A stretch of 64,000 nt of DNA from Panagrolaimus kolymaensis. Taxonomy: Eukaryota; Nematoda; Chromadorea; Rhabditida; Panagrolaimidae. Made by a program: the position numbers and the translations under genes. Location of the stretch: positions 3,968,001-4,032,000 of the forward strand of contig JAJQJQ010000003.1 in NCBI GenBank assembly GCA_028622995.1, in the 5' to 3' direction. Below, in pieces: positions 36,613 through 47,900 of this stretch (position 1 is the first letter of the stretch; each line of letters begins with the position of its first letter). The notes under the pieces are model-generated. The model was not told the origin of the DNA. It saw only the letters and a program-made list of their open reading frames with translations, and searched no databases.

Positions 36613-37611
36613 TTAAGCAACAACAAGATACCCATGGTCTTCGCCTCTACTTCCAGAATGTTTAGTTTTCGTGTGCCATACTACCACTTCTTTTTCTTCG
36701 TGGCCAAATGGTTGAATTTGATCGAGAGTTACGCCTAATTGTTGAATGAAGCAATCTTCAGATTCAAAAATTTTACAATTTTTACCAAATGTTGCTCTAA
36801 AATTATGTTTTAGTTTTATTTTAATTCTTACGAAACTCGTACGTAGTATTTCTTATAAAATCAAGATTCACTGCGAAACCAGCCATGTCAGTTGGAAATG
36901 TTCTCCATGGACCATAAAAAACATGAAAACCTTTTATCTTTCCCTCTTCCACAATGGGTGTTTCAACTAATGCTCCTCCAACCAAGCCTAAAATTTAAAA
37001 AAAATTTCTTTCTATTTTTCATTTTTATTGATGGTCTTTTTATTTCTTACCAACAGGCCAAATACCAACACTTTTTACATTTCTAATATAATTGTTGAAT
37101 AATCTCAAATCATAACTGTTGTCATCATCAGCAAAATATACAACAGCATCACCAACCACGGGAGATATTTTTTTGCGGATATATTCAACAGCAAAACTTC
37201 GTTGAGCCCATCCTCTCCCTTAAAAAAAGAAGTGAGAAGATCAATCAATAAAAAAATGGATAAATTTAAAAATAAATTACTTTGTGAACCATAATCCAAA
37301 GGCGTAGGTTTATATAAATAAGTATAAGAAATATGAGATCGTTTTAAAATATTCTCAACCGCTGGATAAATTTGTGGTCCATCTTCGACAACGATCCAAT
37401 GCAATTTTTTAATATGCATTAAACTTTGAGATAAACGTGTCAAATCTGCTAATCTTTGAATTTTTTTATTTGTTGGTGTTACAACAATTATTAATGCTCC
37501 ATCGCACCAAAATGCAATAATCAGAAAAGATACTGTAAACAAAAATAAAAGAAAAATAACTCTTATTAGTCTCGATAGCCGAAAAAATCGGTTAATAATC
37601 ATCGCTGCCAT
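36613..37611 (-). CDS. Beta-1,3-glucuronyltransferase (B3GAT/GT43 family), paralogue 2
   Basis: The product has 275 aa from four exons: 37281-37611, 37051-37218, 36843-36987 and 36613-36796. A short basic start and a membrane anchor (IRVIFLLFLFTVSFLIIAFW) precede the catalytic domain directly, with almost no stem. Motifs are LIIVVTPTNKK (where most family members have TYxR), WIVVEDG, GRGWAQRSFAVEYIR, the metal-binding VVYFADDDNSYDLRLF, DMAGFAVNLDFI, ESEDCFIQQLG and VVVWHTKTK. I chose the donor ACTAC|GTACGA after exon 3 because the nearby stronger-looking GTAAG would break the frame. The protein is about 30 residues shorter than paralogue 1 and has diverged at the UDP-binding TYxRP motif. Activity is likely, since the DDD and the acidic residue before CFI are kept. 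The acceptor sugar is unknown. Confidence 0.88.
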
Positions 37612-38205
37612 TTTTTAAATCAACGAAAAATAACACTCATTTCAAAACAGAAATCATGCAAGTGAATAAAATTTTTTAATTAACTACACACGTAAATTTG
37701 AATAATCATACATATAAGATACATAGATATAAGATGATATATTGAGATAGTTAAGTGTCAAACAAGATTGAATATGTCTAATCTCATTTTTTTCATTATT
37801 CACCTTTTTTGGATAAGTTCAAAAAGATCATTTTCTTTTTCTTTTTGAAATACATACACATTTTTATTTTAAAAAAAGGATGAGCTTGAAGGGATAAAAA
37901 AAGGGACTGGCTGGAGGCCATTTATTGTTATTTTATGTTTATGTTATTTTTGTTGCCTCACAACCGCCCTTCGATTGTAATTTTGACTAAAACATTTTTT
38001 TCTGACACTTTTGTATGAAAAAAGTTGATTTATCACAGCATAAACCTTCTTATCCTTAACTTTTTTCCTAATAATTTTTAATTTTATTGTTACAAGCTTC
38101 ACAAAAAAAAAAATAGGTTTAAAAAAGTTTATTGGTACTATTAATTAGATTTAAACAATATTTACAAAATAATTATAAATACACATACATCAAACAATCA
38201 AAAAC
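37612..38205. other. Intergenic, no gene seen
   Basis: AT-rich flank between two minus-strand genes. It holds the likely promoter of glucuronyltransferase paralogue 2 and the 3' flank of the small glycine-zipper gene. Only homopolymer runs stand out. Confidence 0.5.
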
Positions 38206-38472
38206 TTAAGCATGATTTTTATGATGACCAAGTTTATTCATAGCACCACCAGCAACAGCACCAAGAGCGGCTCCTTTTCCTGCACTATGACCCATAATTT
38301 TACTTCCAACTGCTCCAACTGCAGCACCCTTTAATGCATCTTTAATAACGCCACGTTCAGCCCGAATTCCATTATATTTTACTTCAGAATTAATTTCTTC
38401 ATCATTGGCATAAATATTTGTGAATGAAAGGGAAAGAATCATTAAAACACAGCAAATAACTTTGAGTTCCAT
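38206..38472 (-). CDS. Small secreted glycine-zipper protein
   Basis: A single-exon frame of 88 aa. A clear signal peptide (MELKVICCVLMILSLSFTNIYA) is followed by an acidic start (NDEEINSE), then a Gly/Ala-rich segment with small residues every fourth position (GAAVGAVGSKIMGHSAGKGA, ALGAVAGGAMNKLGHHKNHA). This pattern is a glycine zipper, which packs helices tightly or inserts in membranes. Related short Gly/Ala-rich secreted proteins occur in nematodes and have been linked to defence or cuticle, but nothing here fixes a role. The mature part after RAERG would be about 45 aa and cationic with histidines at the end. No intron is needed, which is unusual in this window. Confidence 0.7.
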   Translation of the reverse strand: MELKVICCVLMILSLSFTNIYANDEEINSEVKYNGIRAERGVIKDALKGAAVGAVGSKIMGHSAGKGAALGAVAGGAMNKLGHHKNHA

Positions 38473-39276
38473 TTTTTATTTAATCAAAAGAAGAAATTTA
38501 AGATTTAACAATTTTTAATCAAACTTAAAAGTTTTTAAAAAATAAAATAAATGTCTGCTACTTTTATATCCAAAATTTTCTCATGTTTTTGTTTTTTGGT
38601 TAACTAATACCCTCAAAACAGCTGGCAAAAAAAGAGACACAGCGTAAACAATCGAGTGATTTCTGAACTTTGAAATTTTTTTCACGGCCACATTATTGCT
38701 ATTGGCGAAAATATTGATGACTGAAAAGTGAAAAATAAAAAATATCAAAGCACTACTGAACATGAACAAAAAAAGTTTTTATTTGTTATTTTCTTTTCCC
38801 CATTGAAATTTATAGCCTATTTTTTTAATTGAATTTTTGATCTTTTAGTATACAATGAAAAGTTTTAAATGCTTTATCATAAACAGCTTTGATCATCACA
38901 TCTTTTTTATTTCAAAATTGAAAGAAAAAATAGCTAACTGATTATAAATAAATTGATTTGAAAATAATGCAATCGCAGCTCATGTTTTTCAAAATAGGGT
39001 TCATGAAAGAGGTTAATAATTTCCATCCCGTTTATCAAAATTTTTTATTTCGAGTAAAAAAATACATGGTGGAAATGTATTTTTGCTAAACCAAACTTTA
39101 TGAATTAAAAACAAATCTATGTCGAAAAAAGAGAGAGAGGAGGGAAGGAAAAAAGATTAAACTTTTATTGAATCATTTTTTCATAAAAAATGGTAGGAAA
39201 TTGTATAAAATAATACGTTTTTATGTTTCTTCGATTTTTTGTTGTAAAATTATCAAAATATTCAGCTACTCCTAAC
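38473..39276. other. Intergenic, no gene seen
   Basis: AT-rich sequence upstream of the glycine-zipper gene and ending at the palindromic insertion. A 62-codon frame at 38581-38769 (minus) begins with a hydrophobic leader but has no other support. Confidence 0.45.
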
Positions 39277-39367
39277 CAGTGTTCTGCCTTTTGAGGTACG
39301 GTCGCCCCGCTTGCACGGAAAGTTTCCGTGCAAGCGGGGCGACCGTACCTCAAAAGGCAGAACACTG
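39277..39367. mobile_element. Perfect palindromic hAT-type MITE with 8-bp target duplications
   Basis: The 91-bp element has two 45-bp arms that are exact reverse complements around one central base (G at 39322). It starts CAGTGTTCTG and ends CAGAACACTG. Both sides carry the same 8 bases, CTCCTAAC, at 39269-39276 and 39368-39375. An 8-bp target duplication of the form nTnnnnAn and termini starting CAG are typical of hAT transposons, so this is best read as a tiny non-autonomous hAT derivative. The arms are far more GC-rich than the host DNA, and their identity suggests recent insertion or repair. It codes for nothing. Transcribed RNA would fold into a 45-bp hairpin. Confidence 0.85.
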
Positions 39368-40015
39368 CTCCTAACCAATATTTTTTGTTCTCATTTTTTA
39401 GTCTGTGCTTTGAAGCGCATCGTGGAAAAAGGAAAATTAAATGAAACAATTTGTATAAATACTGATCCACGTTTGTTTTTGTTTTGTTTAAACATTAAAA
39501 AAAGCCAACCATTCTTCAGAATGTTAACTTTGTCAAATAAAACTTTGGCTATTATGGCAATGGAAGCAAGGAAACAAAAAAATGAAACTGCAAAACAGAA
39601 AATTGTAAATTGACAATAAGCCATAATCAAAAACGGTCCAAAAAACAAAAACAGCTTTTAATTGATTGGCAATGCATATAAAAAATTCTTGGTGATCTTC
39701 TTGATTTTACTAAATAAATAAAATAAAAGAATTGTTCATAAGAAAAAACTTTTAAATCTGCGATTACAATTTTTGTATAAAATTACTTTTGGATTTTTTT
39801 GTTAGTTAAAAAGATACCTCATAGAGAAAAAAAAAGCATCAAATATTGAGATGTCAATCAAACATTTTTTTGATTCCATGTATTATGTTTTTTTCTTCCG
39901 ATCTCTTGTTAAAAGCTTATCAGTCAACAACTATTGGAGAAGAAAAAAAACTGCTGTCAAAATTTTTTTTGTTAGAAAACTCGCTTGCAGGTTTGAAGAA
40001 ACCCGCAGCAACAAA
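39368..40015. other. Intergenic with the promoter of LRR gene A
   Basis: No gene is seen. A GATA-type site (GCTTATCAGT) lies at 39915-39924. CGCTTGCAG, ending at 39990, could be a trans-splice acceptor 25 bp before the ATG of the first LRR gene. Confidence 0.45.
39915..39924 (-). promoter_or_regulatory. GATA site upstream of LRR gene A
   Basis: GCTTATCAGT reads ACTGATAAGC on the other strand. It lies about 91 bp before the start codon of LRR gene A. The identical ten bases occur upstream of LRR gene B, and the nearly identical ACTGATAAGA precedes the MTTP gene. Function as an intestinal GATA element is inferred. Confidence 0.45.
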
Positions 40016-41612
40016 ATGAAACTAAAGCTTGTTTTTATTTTTATTATTTTGGCTTTGTCTTTTTTGGTTTTTGCTAGCGTCGAAGAAGACGATGATTATA
40101 ATAACGATGACATAGTTGTTGACATTGATGAAGAGCCTATTGATGTATGTAGCGACGATACAGAAGGTAAATGAAAAGCTTTAAATTTTAAAAAACTTTT
40201 TTTAAGATCCAATATGTAAATGTGAAAAAGAAACTTTATTATGCGAACATCAATTTATAAATGGTGAAAATTTAAATACTGCCGACATACTTATTAGAAA
40301 ACATGGTTTTATTGTAAAAAGTGCTATCATTCGAGATAATTCCATCAAAGTTCTCAGAAAAGTAAGTTTCAGACAAATAAAAAAATAGCATAAACTAAAC
40401 GTTTAGGAATTCATTCTTCCTGGAAGAGAATCGGAAATAGTAAAATTGGATCTTTCAAATAATTTTATTTCTAAAGTTGAAAACAATGCTTTTGATCTTT
40501 TCGATTCTTTGGAAGAATTAATTCTGGGTAATAACCTTTTAAAAACTGTGGATACGAAAATATTTACCAACCAACTTGGATCAACTTTGAAAAGTTTACG
40601 TTTGCATCATAATAAAATTGAAGAATTAACTGGGCGATCCTTTTATTATTTAACAGAATTAGAAAAACTAGATTTAAGTTATAATCCTCATCTTGAAGTA
40701 AACTCATTTATACTTTCTAAATCGTTATCAAACTTGAAAACATTAAACTTAAATTGGTGCGATATTCGATTATTGGATGATGATACTTTTGTTAATTTAA
40801 GGTAAATTTTTTGCGGTTACAAATAATATCTGAATTTTTTAAAGATTATTGTCCTCACTTGAATTGAAAGGAAATCCATTTACGACCATTCCCAAAGCAA
40901 TAAGAAATTTGCCCCAGCTTACAATACTTGATTTTGCTCAAACAAATATCACTCAAATTATTGGAAAGGCTTTTGATGGAAATAATAATTTGACTGAATT
41001 AGATTTGAGATATACTGATACATTGCTCTCTATTGAAGACTGCGCTTTTTGTGGTTTACCAGTTCTCAAGAACTTGCTTTTGGGTTACAGCGAGAAGCTT
41101 CACATGATTCATGAAAACGCTTTTGGAACGGTCTCAACACAAAATCCTTCTACTATTAAGCTTATTAATCTCAGATATTGCAATATTTCTACTTTGCCCG
41201 AAAAACTTTTCCATTTGACATCTATTAAACATTTATCTCTTGAAGCAAATCCATTTGTATGTGATTGCTCTTTGGCATGGCTTATTAACAATCCTAACTT
41301 ATATGGACTTTCTTCGATTCCAAAGTAGGCTTAAATCTTAAATTTTATGACAGAAAAAGTTACTATCTTTTTAGATGTGCAAGTCCCCCAGATTTGAATA
41401 ATACGTATTTTACTGCTTTTACTGGGTCATTTTGTAATGAAAGTTCTTTAAATAATTCAAAAGTAAAGCATATTTTATGGGTATTTGTTATTATTATTCT
41501 TGGTGCTTTAATTTATGTTATGTATCAACGCCGCCATCAAATTATTAACTCTATCTATCGAATCAGGCAAACTCAAAGTGGATATCATGATTTCAATCCA
41601 GTTCATTTATAA
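40016..41612 (+). CDS. Leucine-rich-repeat single-pass membrane protein A
   Basis: The product has 472 aa from five exons: 40016-40166, 40207-40361, 40407-40801, 40845-41324 and 41375-41612. A signal peptide (KLVFIFIILALSFLVFA) precedes a very acidic stretch (EEDDDYNNDD). A cysteine cap (ICKCEKETLLCE) opens the LRR domain. About ten leucine-rich repeats follow, of the form LxxLxLxxN (SLEELILGNNLLKTVDTKIF, LKSLRLHHNKIEELTGRSFY). A C-terminal cap follows (NPFVCDCSLAWLINN), then a membrane helix (ILWVFVIIILGALIYVMY) and a short tail. This is an extracellular recognition or matrix protein of the eLRR type. The exact C. elegans relative is not certain. It is the upstream member of a tandem duplicate pair. 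Confidence 0.9.
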
Positions 41613-42049
41613 AAAATTATTATGTAAATTATTTTAACTTTTAATATTGTTTGTAAAAACTTACAAAAAATAAAAAATTTAACTATAATTAATGAACTTT
41701 TTAATACAATCTTTTTATGGAAAAAGAAAGTATACAATAATTAAACTTAGTCGAAAAAATGGAATGAATAAACTCGATAACCAATAATCATAGTTTCTTC
41801 GAAATTTTTTTATTACCGCTGCTTTTATTAGCTGTCAATCATTTTTTCTTTTTTAATGTTAAAATGAAAAGATCACAAGAGATTTTTATTGTTATTTCGC
41901 TTATCAGTAGGAGTTAATGCAAATTAATTCGTCAAATGTTTAAAACTCGATTCTTTTCAATAACTTTAAACTTTTAGCTTAAAAGATTCCATCTTACTTA
42001 ATTATTTAGAGAAAAAACTGTATCCAAGGTAATTAGAGTTACAATTACC
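41613..42049. other. Short intergenic region between the LRR duplicates
   Basis: Contains the 3' flank of LRR gene A, with AATAAA-like sites near 41670, and the promoter of LRR gene B with its GATA site. No other gene is seen. Confidence 0.45.
41899..41908 (-). promoter_or_regulatory. GATA site upstream of LRR gene B
   Basis: GCTTATCAGT, identical to the site before LRR gene A, lies about 141 bp before the start codon of LRR gene B. Conservation of the same ten bases in both duplicate promoters, while the surrounding DNA has diverged, supports function. Confidence 0.45.
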
Positions 42050-43766
42050 ATGAGGATATTGCTTGCCAACTTTTGTTTGATATTTTTTATTTTTTTGAGC
42101 AGCTTATTTATGCCGGTAATTGGTATTCATAATGGTAAAATTGCGGATTCCTCCATATTAGCCGATGACCAAAACGATGATAATTATGATGGTGAAGAAA
42201 ATAGTCAAGAATATAATTTAATTTATGTTTGTGGAAGAAAAAAGTCACGTATGTCACTTTTTTTCGAAGGTTATTTTTTTAGCCCATTAATTTTAGAAGC
42301 CCATTGTAAATGCGAAAACCACGTGTTAAATTGCGAAAAACAACTTATTGGAAGAAAAAAGCTTGATCATGCATATATTAAAATTATGAAGCATCCTTTT
42401 ACTGTGAAAACAGCGATATTCAAGCGCAACAACATTCAAATATTAAAAAAAGTGAGTGACAATATAAAAATGTCTTTGGATGCCTGAGTTTTTAAATTTT
42501 TAGGGATATATTCTTCCCAATGATTGTGAGACTATTGAAGAACTAAATTTTGATGATAATAGAATATCAGAAATAGAAAGTTTAGCGTTTGATGATTTTG
42601 ATTCATTGAAAAAATTAAATTTGGAAAATAATATTCTTACTTCCATTGATGAAACAATTTTAACTAAAAAACTTGGAACGACACTTGAATTTTTGGATTT
42701 AGGAAGGAATAAACTTGAATCATTTTCATTTAAATATTTACATCAATTAATAGAATTGCACTTAAATGGAAATTCCCTCAAAATAATAAAAATATTTATG
42801 TTTCCCAAATCTTTAGCCAAACTTAAATATTTGCATCTCAATGGTTGTGAAATTGAAGAAATCGAGGATGACGCTTTTGAAAATTTAATGTAAATTTTGC
42901 TTTTCTTGAAGGCTCTAAATTAATTTTTTTAGTAATTTAAAGGATCTTAGCCTAGTTTTAAGCCGCTTAACTAGTATTCCAAGAGCTTTAAATGGTATAA
43001 AAAACCTTGAAATGTTAGATCTTTCCTGTTCCAATATTGTTGAAATAAAAACTAATGAAATTTCTGAAGATCATATGCTACAAAAATTATTTTTATTCAG
43101 CATGGATAACCTTACCACTGTAGGAGATTGCGCATTTTGTGGACTTCCAAATCTTCGAAGAATCTTTTTTTGGACATGTAAAAAGCTTTCTTCAATTCAT
43201 GAAAATGCCTTTGGAGCGCTTACAGAAAAGTCAATTCCGCCGATCGAAAAGTTTTTCTTGGTGACAACAAATATTTCTACTTTATCAGAAAAACTTATGA
43301 ATTGGAACGAGGTCAAAGATCTCGAATTCACTGATAATCCTTTTATTTGTGATTGTTCAATGGCTTGGTTAATCAACGATTTTTCTTTGCATAAATTCGA
43401 ACGAATTCCAAAGTAAGCTGTTTTTACTAAAGTGAAAGCTTGTATTTTATTTTCGCCTTCATTTAAAGATGCGCAGGTCCACCTGCATTTGCAAAAATGA
43501 CTTTTACAAATATATCTGGTACAGTTTGTCTTGATGAGAAACCAAAATATTTTGCTTCAAATAAGAATCAATTGTGGCCCTATATACTTATTGTTCTAAT
43601 ATTTGTAATTGTTGTTGTTTTATTAATTTATTCTCCTCGTGTGCCACTTAAAAGAATTTTCCGAAGATCTGAACTTCCACCAATGATTTATAGTAATCTC
43701 GAAACTCAAGAACATCAACGTCATGACAACGACCATGATGACAGCGAACTTCAAAGAGATTTTTAA
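42050..43766 (+). CDS. Leucine-rich-repeat single-pass membrane protein B
   Basis: The product has 505 aa from five exons: 42050-42248, 42297-42451, 42504-42889, 42933-43412 and 43469-43766. Exons 2 and 4 are exactly the same length as in gene A (155 and 480 nt), and all introns keep the same phase. The 48-bp first intron keeps the frame open if unspliced, so a longer isoform is possible. I removed it because gene A is spliced there and the joined HCKCENHVLNCE cap then lines up. The order is signal peptide (ANFCLIFFIFLSSLFMPVIG), acidic stretch, N-cap, repeats, C-cap (NPFICDCSMAWLINDFS) and membrane helix (WPYILIVLIFVIVVVLLIYS). A tail rich in His and Asp ends the protein. Compared with gene A the repeats differ in many exposed positions, so ligands may differ. 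AAATAAA near 43820 is a likely poly(A) signal. Confidence 0.9.
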
Positions 43767-44939
43767 ATACGAAGTTTTTTTAAAATTATTTGTTATTTTG
43801 ATCATAAATTGCATACATGTCAAATAAAAATACGATTTTTTAAACAACCTTTTTACAAAAAAAGACAAAAATGAAAGAAATGTGATTGAATGTTTGTACT
43901 TTTTATTAAACAAGTTTTAAAGGTGCCGTAAAAACTTGTCATTTTTACATTTCATTTTTTTAGTTTAAAATTTTAATAAATACCAAAATAGTCATTTATT
44001 CATAAAAAATTTAATTTTAAACAAAACTTTTTAAAATCAGACAAACTGACAAAGTTTTGATAAATAGATTATTTATTTTCTTAGAAATTTTTTTAATATA
44101 AGAACGAACAAAAAATAAGAGTGAGGATAATAGTTTTTATAAAAAAATTAGAGATCGTGGCATTCTTTGGCAATTGAAAATTTTGAAAGTCATAGCGATC
44201 TTGGTCGATCATATAGTTCTTTTTTGTCGTCATCAGCATCAGCAGCAAAGGGTTTCAAGAATTGAACAAAAACAACAGCAACAAACATTTTTGGAGATTA
44301 AATGGAATGAAAGTTGTTTCAAAAATCGAGGAATGGCTATGGTTTGCTTCTACCAAGGGTTTTTATATGAAACCCCAAAAAACTTTTTATAGGTAACTAA
44401 AGCTTGTTAAAAAGCATGGGCGTGACTCCTCAACCACTAAAAGCTTCTAAAATTTATCACAACTAAAATAACATTGTTACTCAAAACGCCCAAAAGATAA
44501 ATAAGCGGATTGAAAAAAAAGAAAGAATAAATCAAAAAGTTTTCAACAACTTTTTCTCCTTTTTTTCTTCCTTAACAAAACTTTTATGTTCATAGTTTGG
44601 CTTGATCGCTTCTTTAAAGGTTAGAAGATTTTATCTTTTCCCTTTTTTGATCAACCAAAACATTGAAAACTTACCAATGATGACTAATAAAACAACTTCC
44701 TTATCTTACTAATAGTAAAATTTATTTATTTTATTTATTCGAAAATATAGTTATTATGTATACTTTTAAAAATACTCTACAATATTGTTAACCTAACAGA
44801 TATGTAAAAAAACAAAACAAATATAGATTTCATAAAACAAATAACAAGCATTTTTTCCAGATAAAATAAACAATGCCAAAGCGAATACATAAATTTAATT
44901 ATTTAATAATAAAAGGAATGTTAGCCGAGTTTTAATTTT
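43767..44939. other. Intergenic between convergent LRR B and K-Cl cotransporter genes
   Basis: Holds two 3' flanks. A frame at 44174-44392 contains a glutamine/histidine run (HQHQQQR, KQQQQ) but has no splice or composition support. I see nothing else. Confidence 0.5.
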
Positions 44940-47900
44940 TTAAGAGCTCGTAGTAATAACTTCTGCACCTGTACCACGTACAAAGAGGACTCGCTTCACA
45001 TTGTCTGATAAGACTTCTAAATAGTGAATATAATCTTCAAGGCCTTCTTTATTTTTGGGTTTAGGTAAATTGAATAATACAATTTGACTTTCAGCAGAAT
45101 TTTCTAATATAACTTCGTTTAATTTTAAAGCGGTATGCATTTTATGAACCTAAAAAGCTCCTTTTAAAAGTAGGTAATTCAAAAAAATTGAATTTTACAA
45201 ACCTTTGATCGATCAAGGGATTGCATAAGCTTTTCTTTATCCGCTTGACTTGTAATACTTGATGGAGGCTTATCTGACATATCATCTTTGTCATCTGGAG
45301 TGCTATCATCCAAAGTTCCATCAGTTGAAGGAGTTTTACCCAAACTGTTAGGTCGCGGTCTCATTTGTTTCATAAATCGAGTTCGCTCTTCCATCAACAG
45401 AGTCCTTTCAAAAGCAGTTTTAGAAATTTCGGGATCAGTTAATTCAACGATGGTAATTTTAGCGTCGATACGTAAAGCGTAAACATAAGCTTGAAGATCA
45501 GCTTGAAGTTTAAGATTATTATCATGGGCTTGAGCGACAGCAATAACACGCAATTTACATCCCCGCCAAACTTTGCTTTGTTTGAGTAAAAATCCAATGA
45601 GAAGGCAAAGTCCACCATCTTGAACAATCCAATAAACATCGATGAATCCATTAAGCTTAACATTACTGGGGAAATCAGTGATACCTTTTGCAACAATCAT
45701 ACACATTCCATTCGAAATACCAGTAATTATTTTTTCACAGAAAGTTTGATATTCAGAATCTTCTTCTTTATCAATATTAGCTTGACGAGAGGGCCATGCA
45801 AGAAGCAAGGTATTTGGTCGAAGGCCACCAATTCCAATACTTTGAATAAGAGTGTGTAAACTTCCAGTAATTTGATCTTCATTGTAAATCAAAGTTTTTG
45901 CAAATCCTCGAAGCCGAAGTTGTTTCATATCGAATTGCATTCGCTCTTTAACTTCTTTAGCTGCTTCTTGATCTTTGGGATAATTGGGATCTCCTCGAAG
46001 GAAGGAAACAACAATGGTAAGACCTCGACCTGCTTTCATTTGGGATGCTAGATTTAACAAATTTAAATAACGCATATCTACAAGTTCCTTTGCCCAGGGC
46101 ATTGAATGAAGGATCATAATTTGAGGACTAAAAACAATTTTCTTTCGTTACAAAAATTAATAATAATAAATATTTTACCGCCAATTTTTAGGATGTACAT
46201 CTTCGCCCTCAATTTTCATTAAACTATATTGAGCTGTTGAAAGAGCTAAACCTCGAATACCATCTCCCCATTCTTTTTTAGCACCCTTCCATTCAACATA
46301 TTTATAAATGACACCACAAAGGATGCATGAAATGATTGCATAATCCCAATGGGTACTAAACATAATGAAGAAACAGAGGAAAGCTCCAAAAAGAGAAAGT
46401 GACCAATGATAATATGTATAACGTGGACGCCAATTTGGAGCGCCCAAAAGTGAATGAAGTGCGCAAATAAGATTTACGAAGGCATAACACATAAGGAAAA
46501 AGAAATCTACTACAGCGGCAATATTATCCATAGCACCCATAAGAATGGCGAGTTCAGCGATGATTGCTGTAATAATTAAACCATTAAAAGGTTCATTCTT
46601 GCTTGTAACTTTGGAAAATGGTGCTAATACTGGAATGACATCATCTTTTGCGGTACCTTGAAGCAATCGAGGCGCGGAACAAAGGCATTGTAAAGCAGCT
46701 CCAAAAGTGGAAAGGAAAGATCCAACCAGAAGGACCCATTTGCTTGGCCATGCCAATTCTGCAACAACCATACCACCATTTAATGAAAGGCCATATTTGT
46801 CTCTCAATAATTCAGGTGAAATAGCTGCACCAAACACCAGAGCTAAGGAGAAATAAACAAATGAAGTTGTAAGTTGGGCTGCAATGGTACCAGCTGGAAT
46901 GGATTGTTGTGGGTTCTTCAAATCTCCGCTCATATTTGTTCCTGTGAGAATACCAGTCACAGCTGGGAAATAAATGGCAAGTAAATGGAAGAATGTTGTT
47001 GAATGATCTTGAAATACTTCAATAGCCTTGTTTGCAATTTTTCCAGGGAGAAATTCACCATGACCGGGATAAAGTGAACCAAGATTGGCTGAAATTAAAA
47101 AAGATAACATAAAATTTATTTTTAAATAAATATTCACCGATAAGAGCATTGGAGCCATATCCAGGATAACCTGATTTGCAAAGAACTTGGGAAGTATCAG
47201 TCCAATTCGAAGTAGCTAATACTGACATAAAATCGCTAAAATGAGTAAAAAAAATTAATAAAGGAAAAAAAGTATGGTAAAATAAATAACTTACGGGTTT
47301 GAAATATTACAATAATTGCAAATATCTGCTATATCTGCCCCTCTAGGCATGAATGTACCTGCTTGAAGCAAATGTTCGCCATAAACACAAATATTTTGAC
47401 CTGTTGTTGGATTAAGTGTTTTTTCAACACCTCCTGCATAACACGCCAAAATAGAGAGAATGACAGTTATGAGTGAAATTGGGGCAATCATTTGAACAAA
47501 TCGAACACCCATTGCGACAATACAAAATTCTAAGATGAGCAATAAAGTTGAATAAATACGTAAATTATGCGACATCATTCCGAAAAGATGTGTTTCCGTT
47601 TGAACTTCAACTCCACCAATTGTAAGCCATGGGAAAATGTATAACTAAAAATCCATTTTAAAAAGAAATCTAAAAAGGATTGAAACCAACCAATAAAATT
47701 TCAACACCACCAACAAGATACATAGCCGTTGCGACCGTATTAGCCAAATAAAATAGAAGACCCACAGCACTTCCGAATTCAGGGCCAAGATTTCTTGAAA
47801 TCATAAAATATGCACCACCACCTTCAATTACACCGTTTGTTGCTACAGCTGATATACTAATACACGTTAAAAATGTCTTAAAAAATTAAACAAATAATTA

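Noticed and set aside
38581..38769. 62-codon frame with a signal-peptide-like start (minus)
   Set aside because: The leader resembles that of the neighbouring glycine-zipper gene (NIFANSNN versus NIYANDEE), but the rest has no repeats or support. It is too short to tell from chance.
39165..39470. 101-codon frame across the palindrome
   Set aside because: The frame exists only because it reads through the MITE; its Cys/Trp-rich middle is the palindrome translated.
44174..44392. Gln/His-containing frame after the LRR pair
   Set aside because: It is a short isolated frame in the 3' flank region without a signal peptide, domain or acceptable splice partner.
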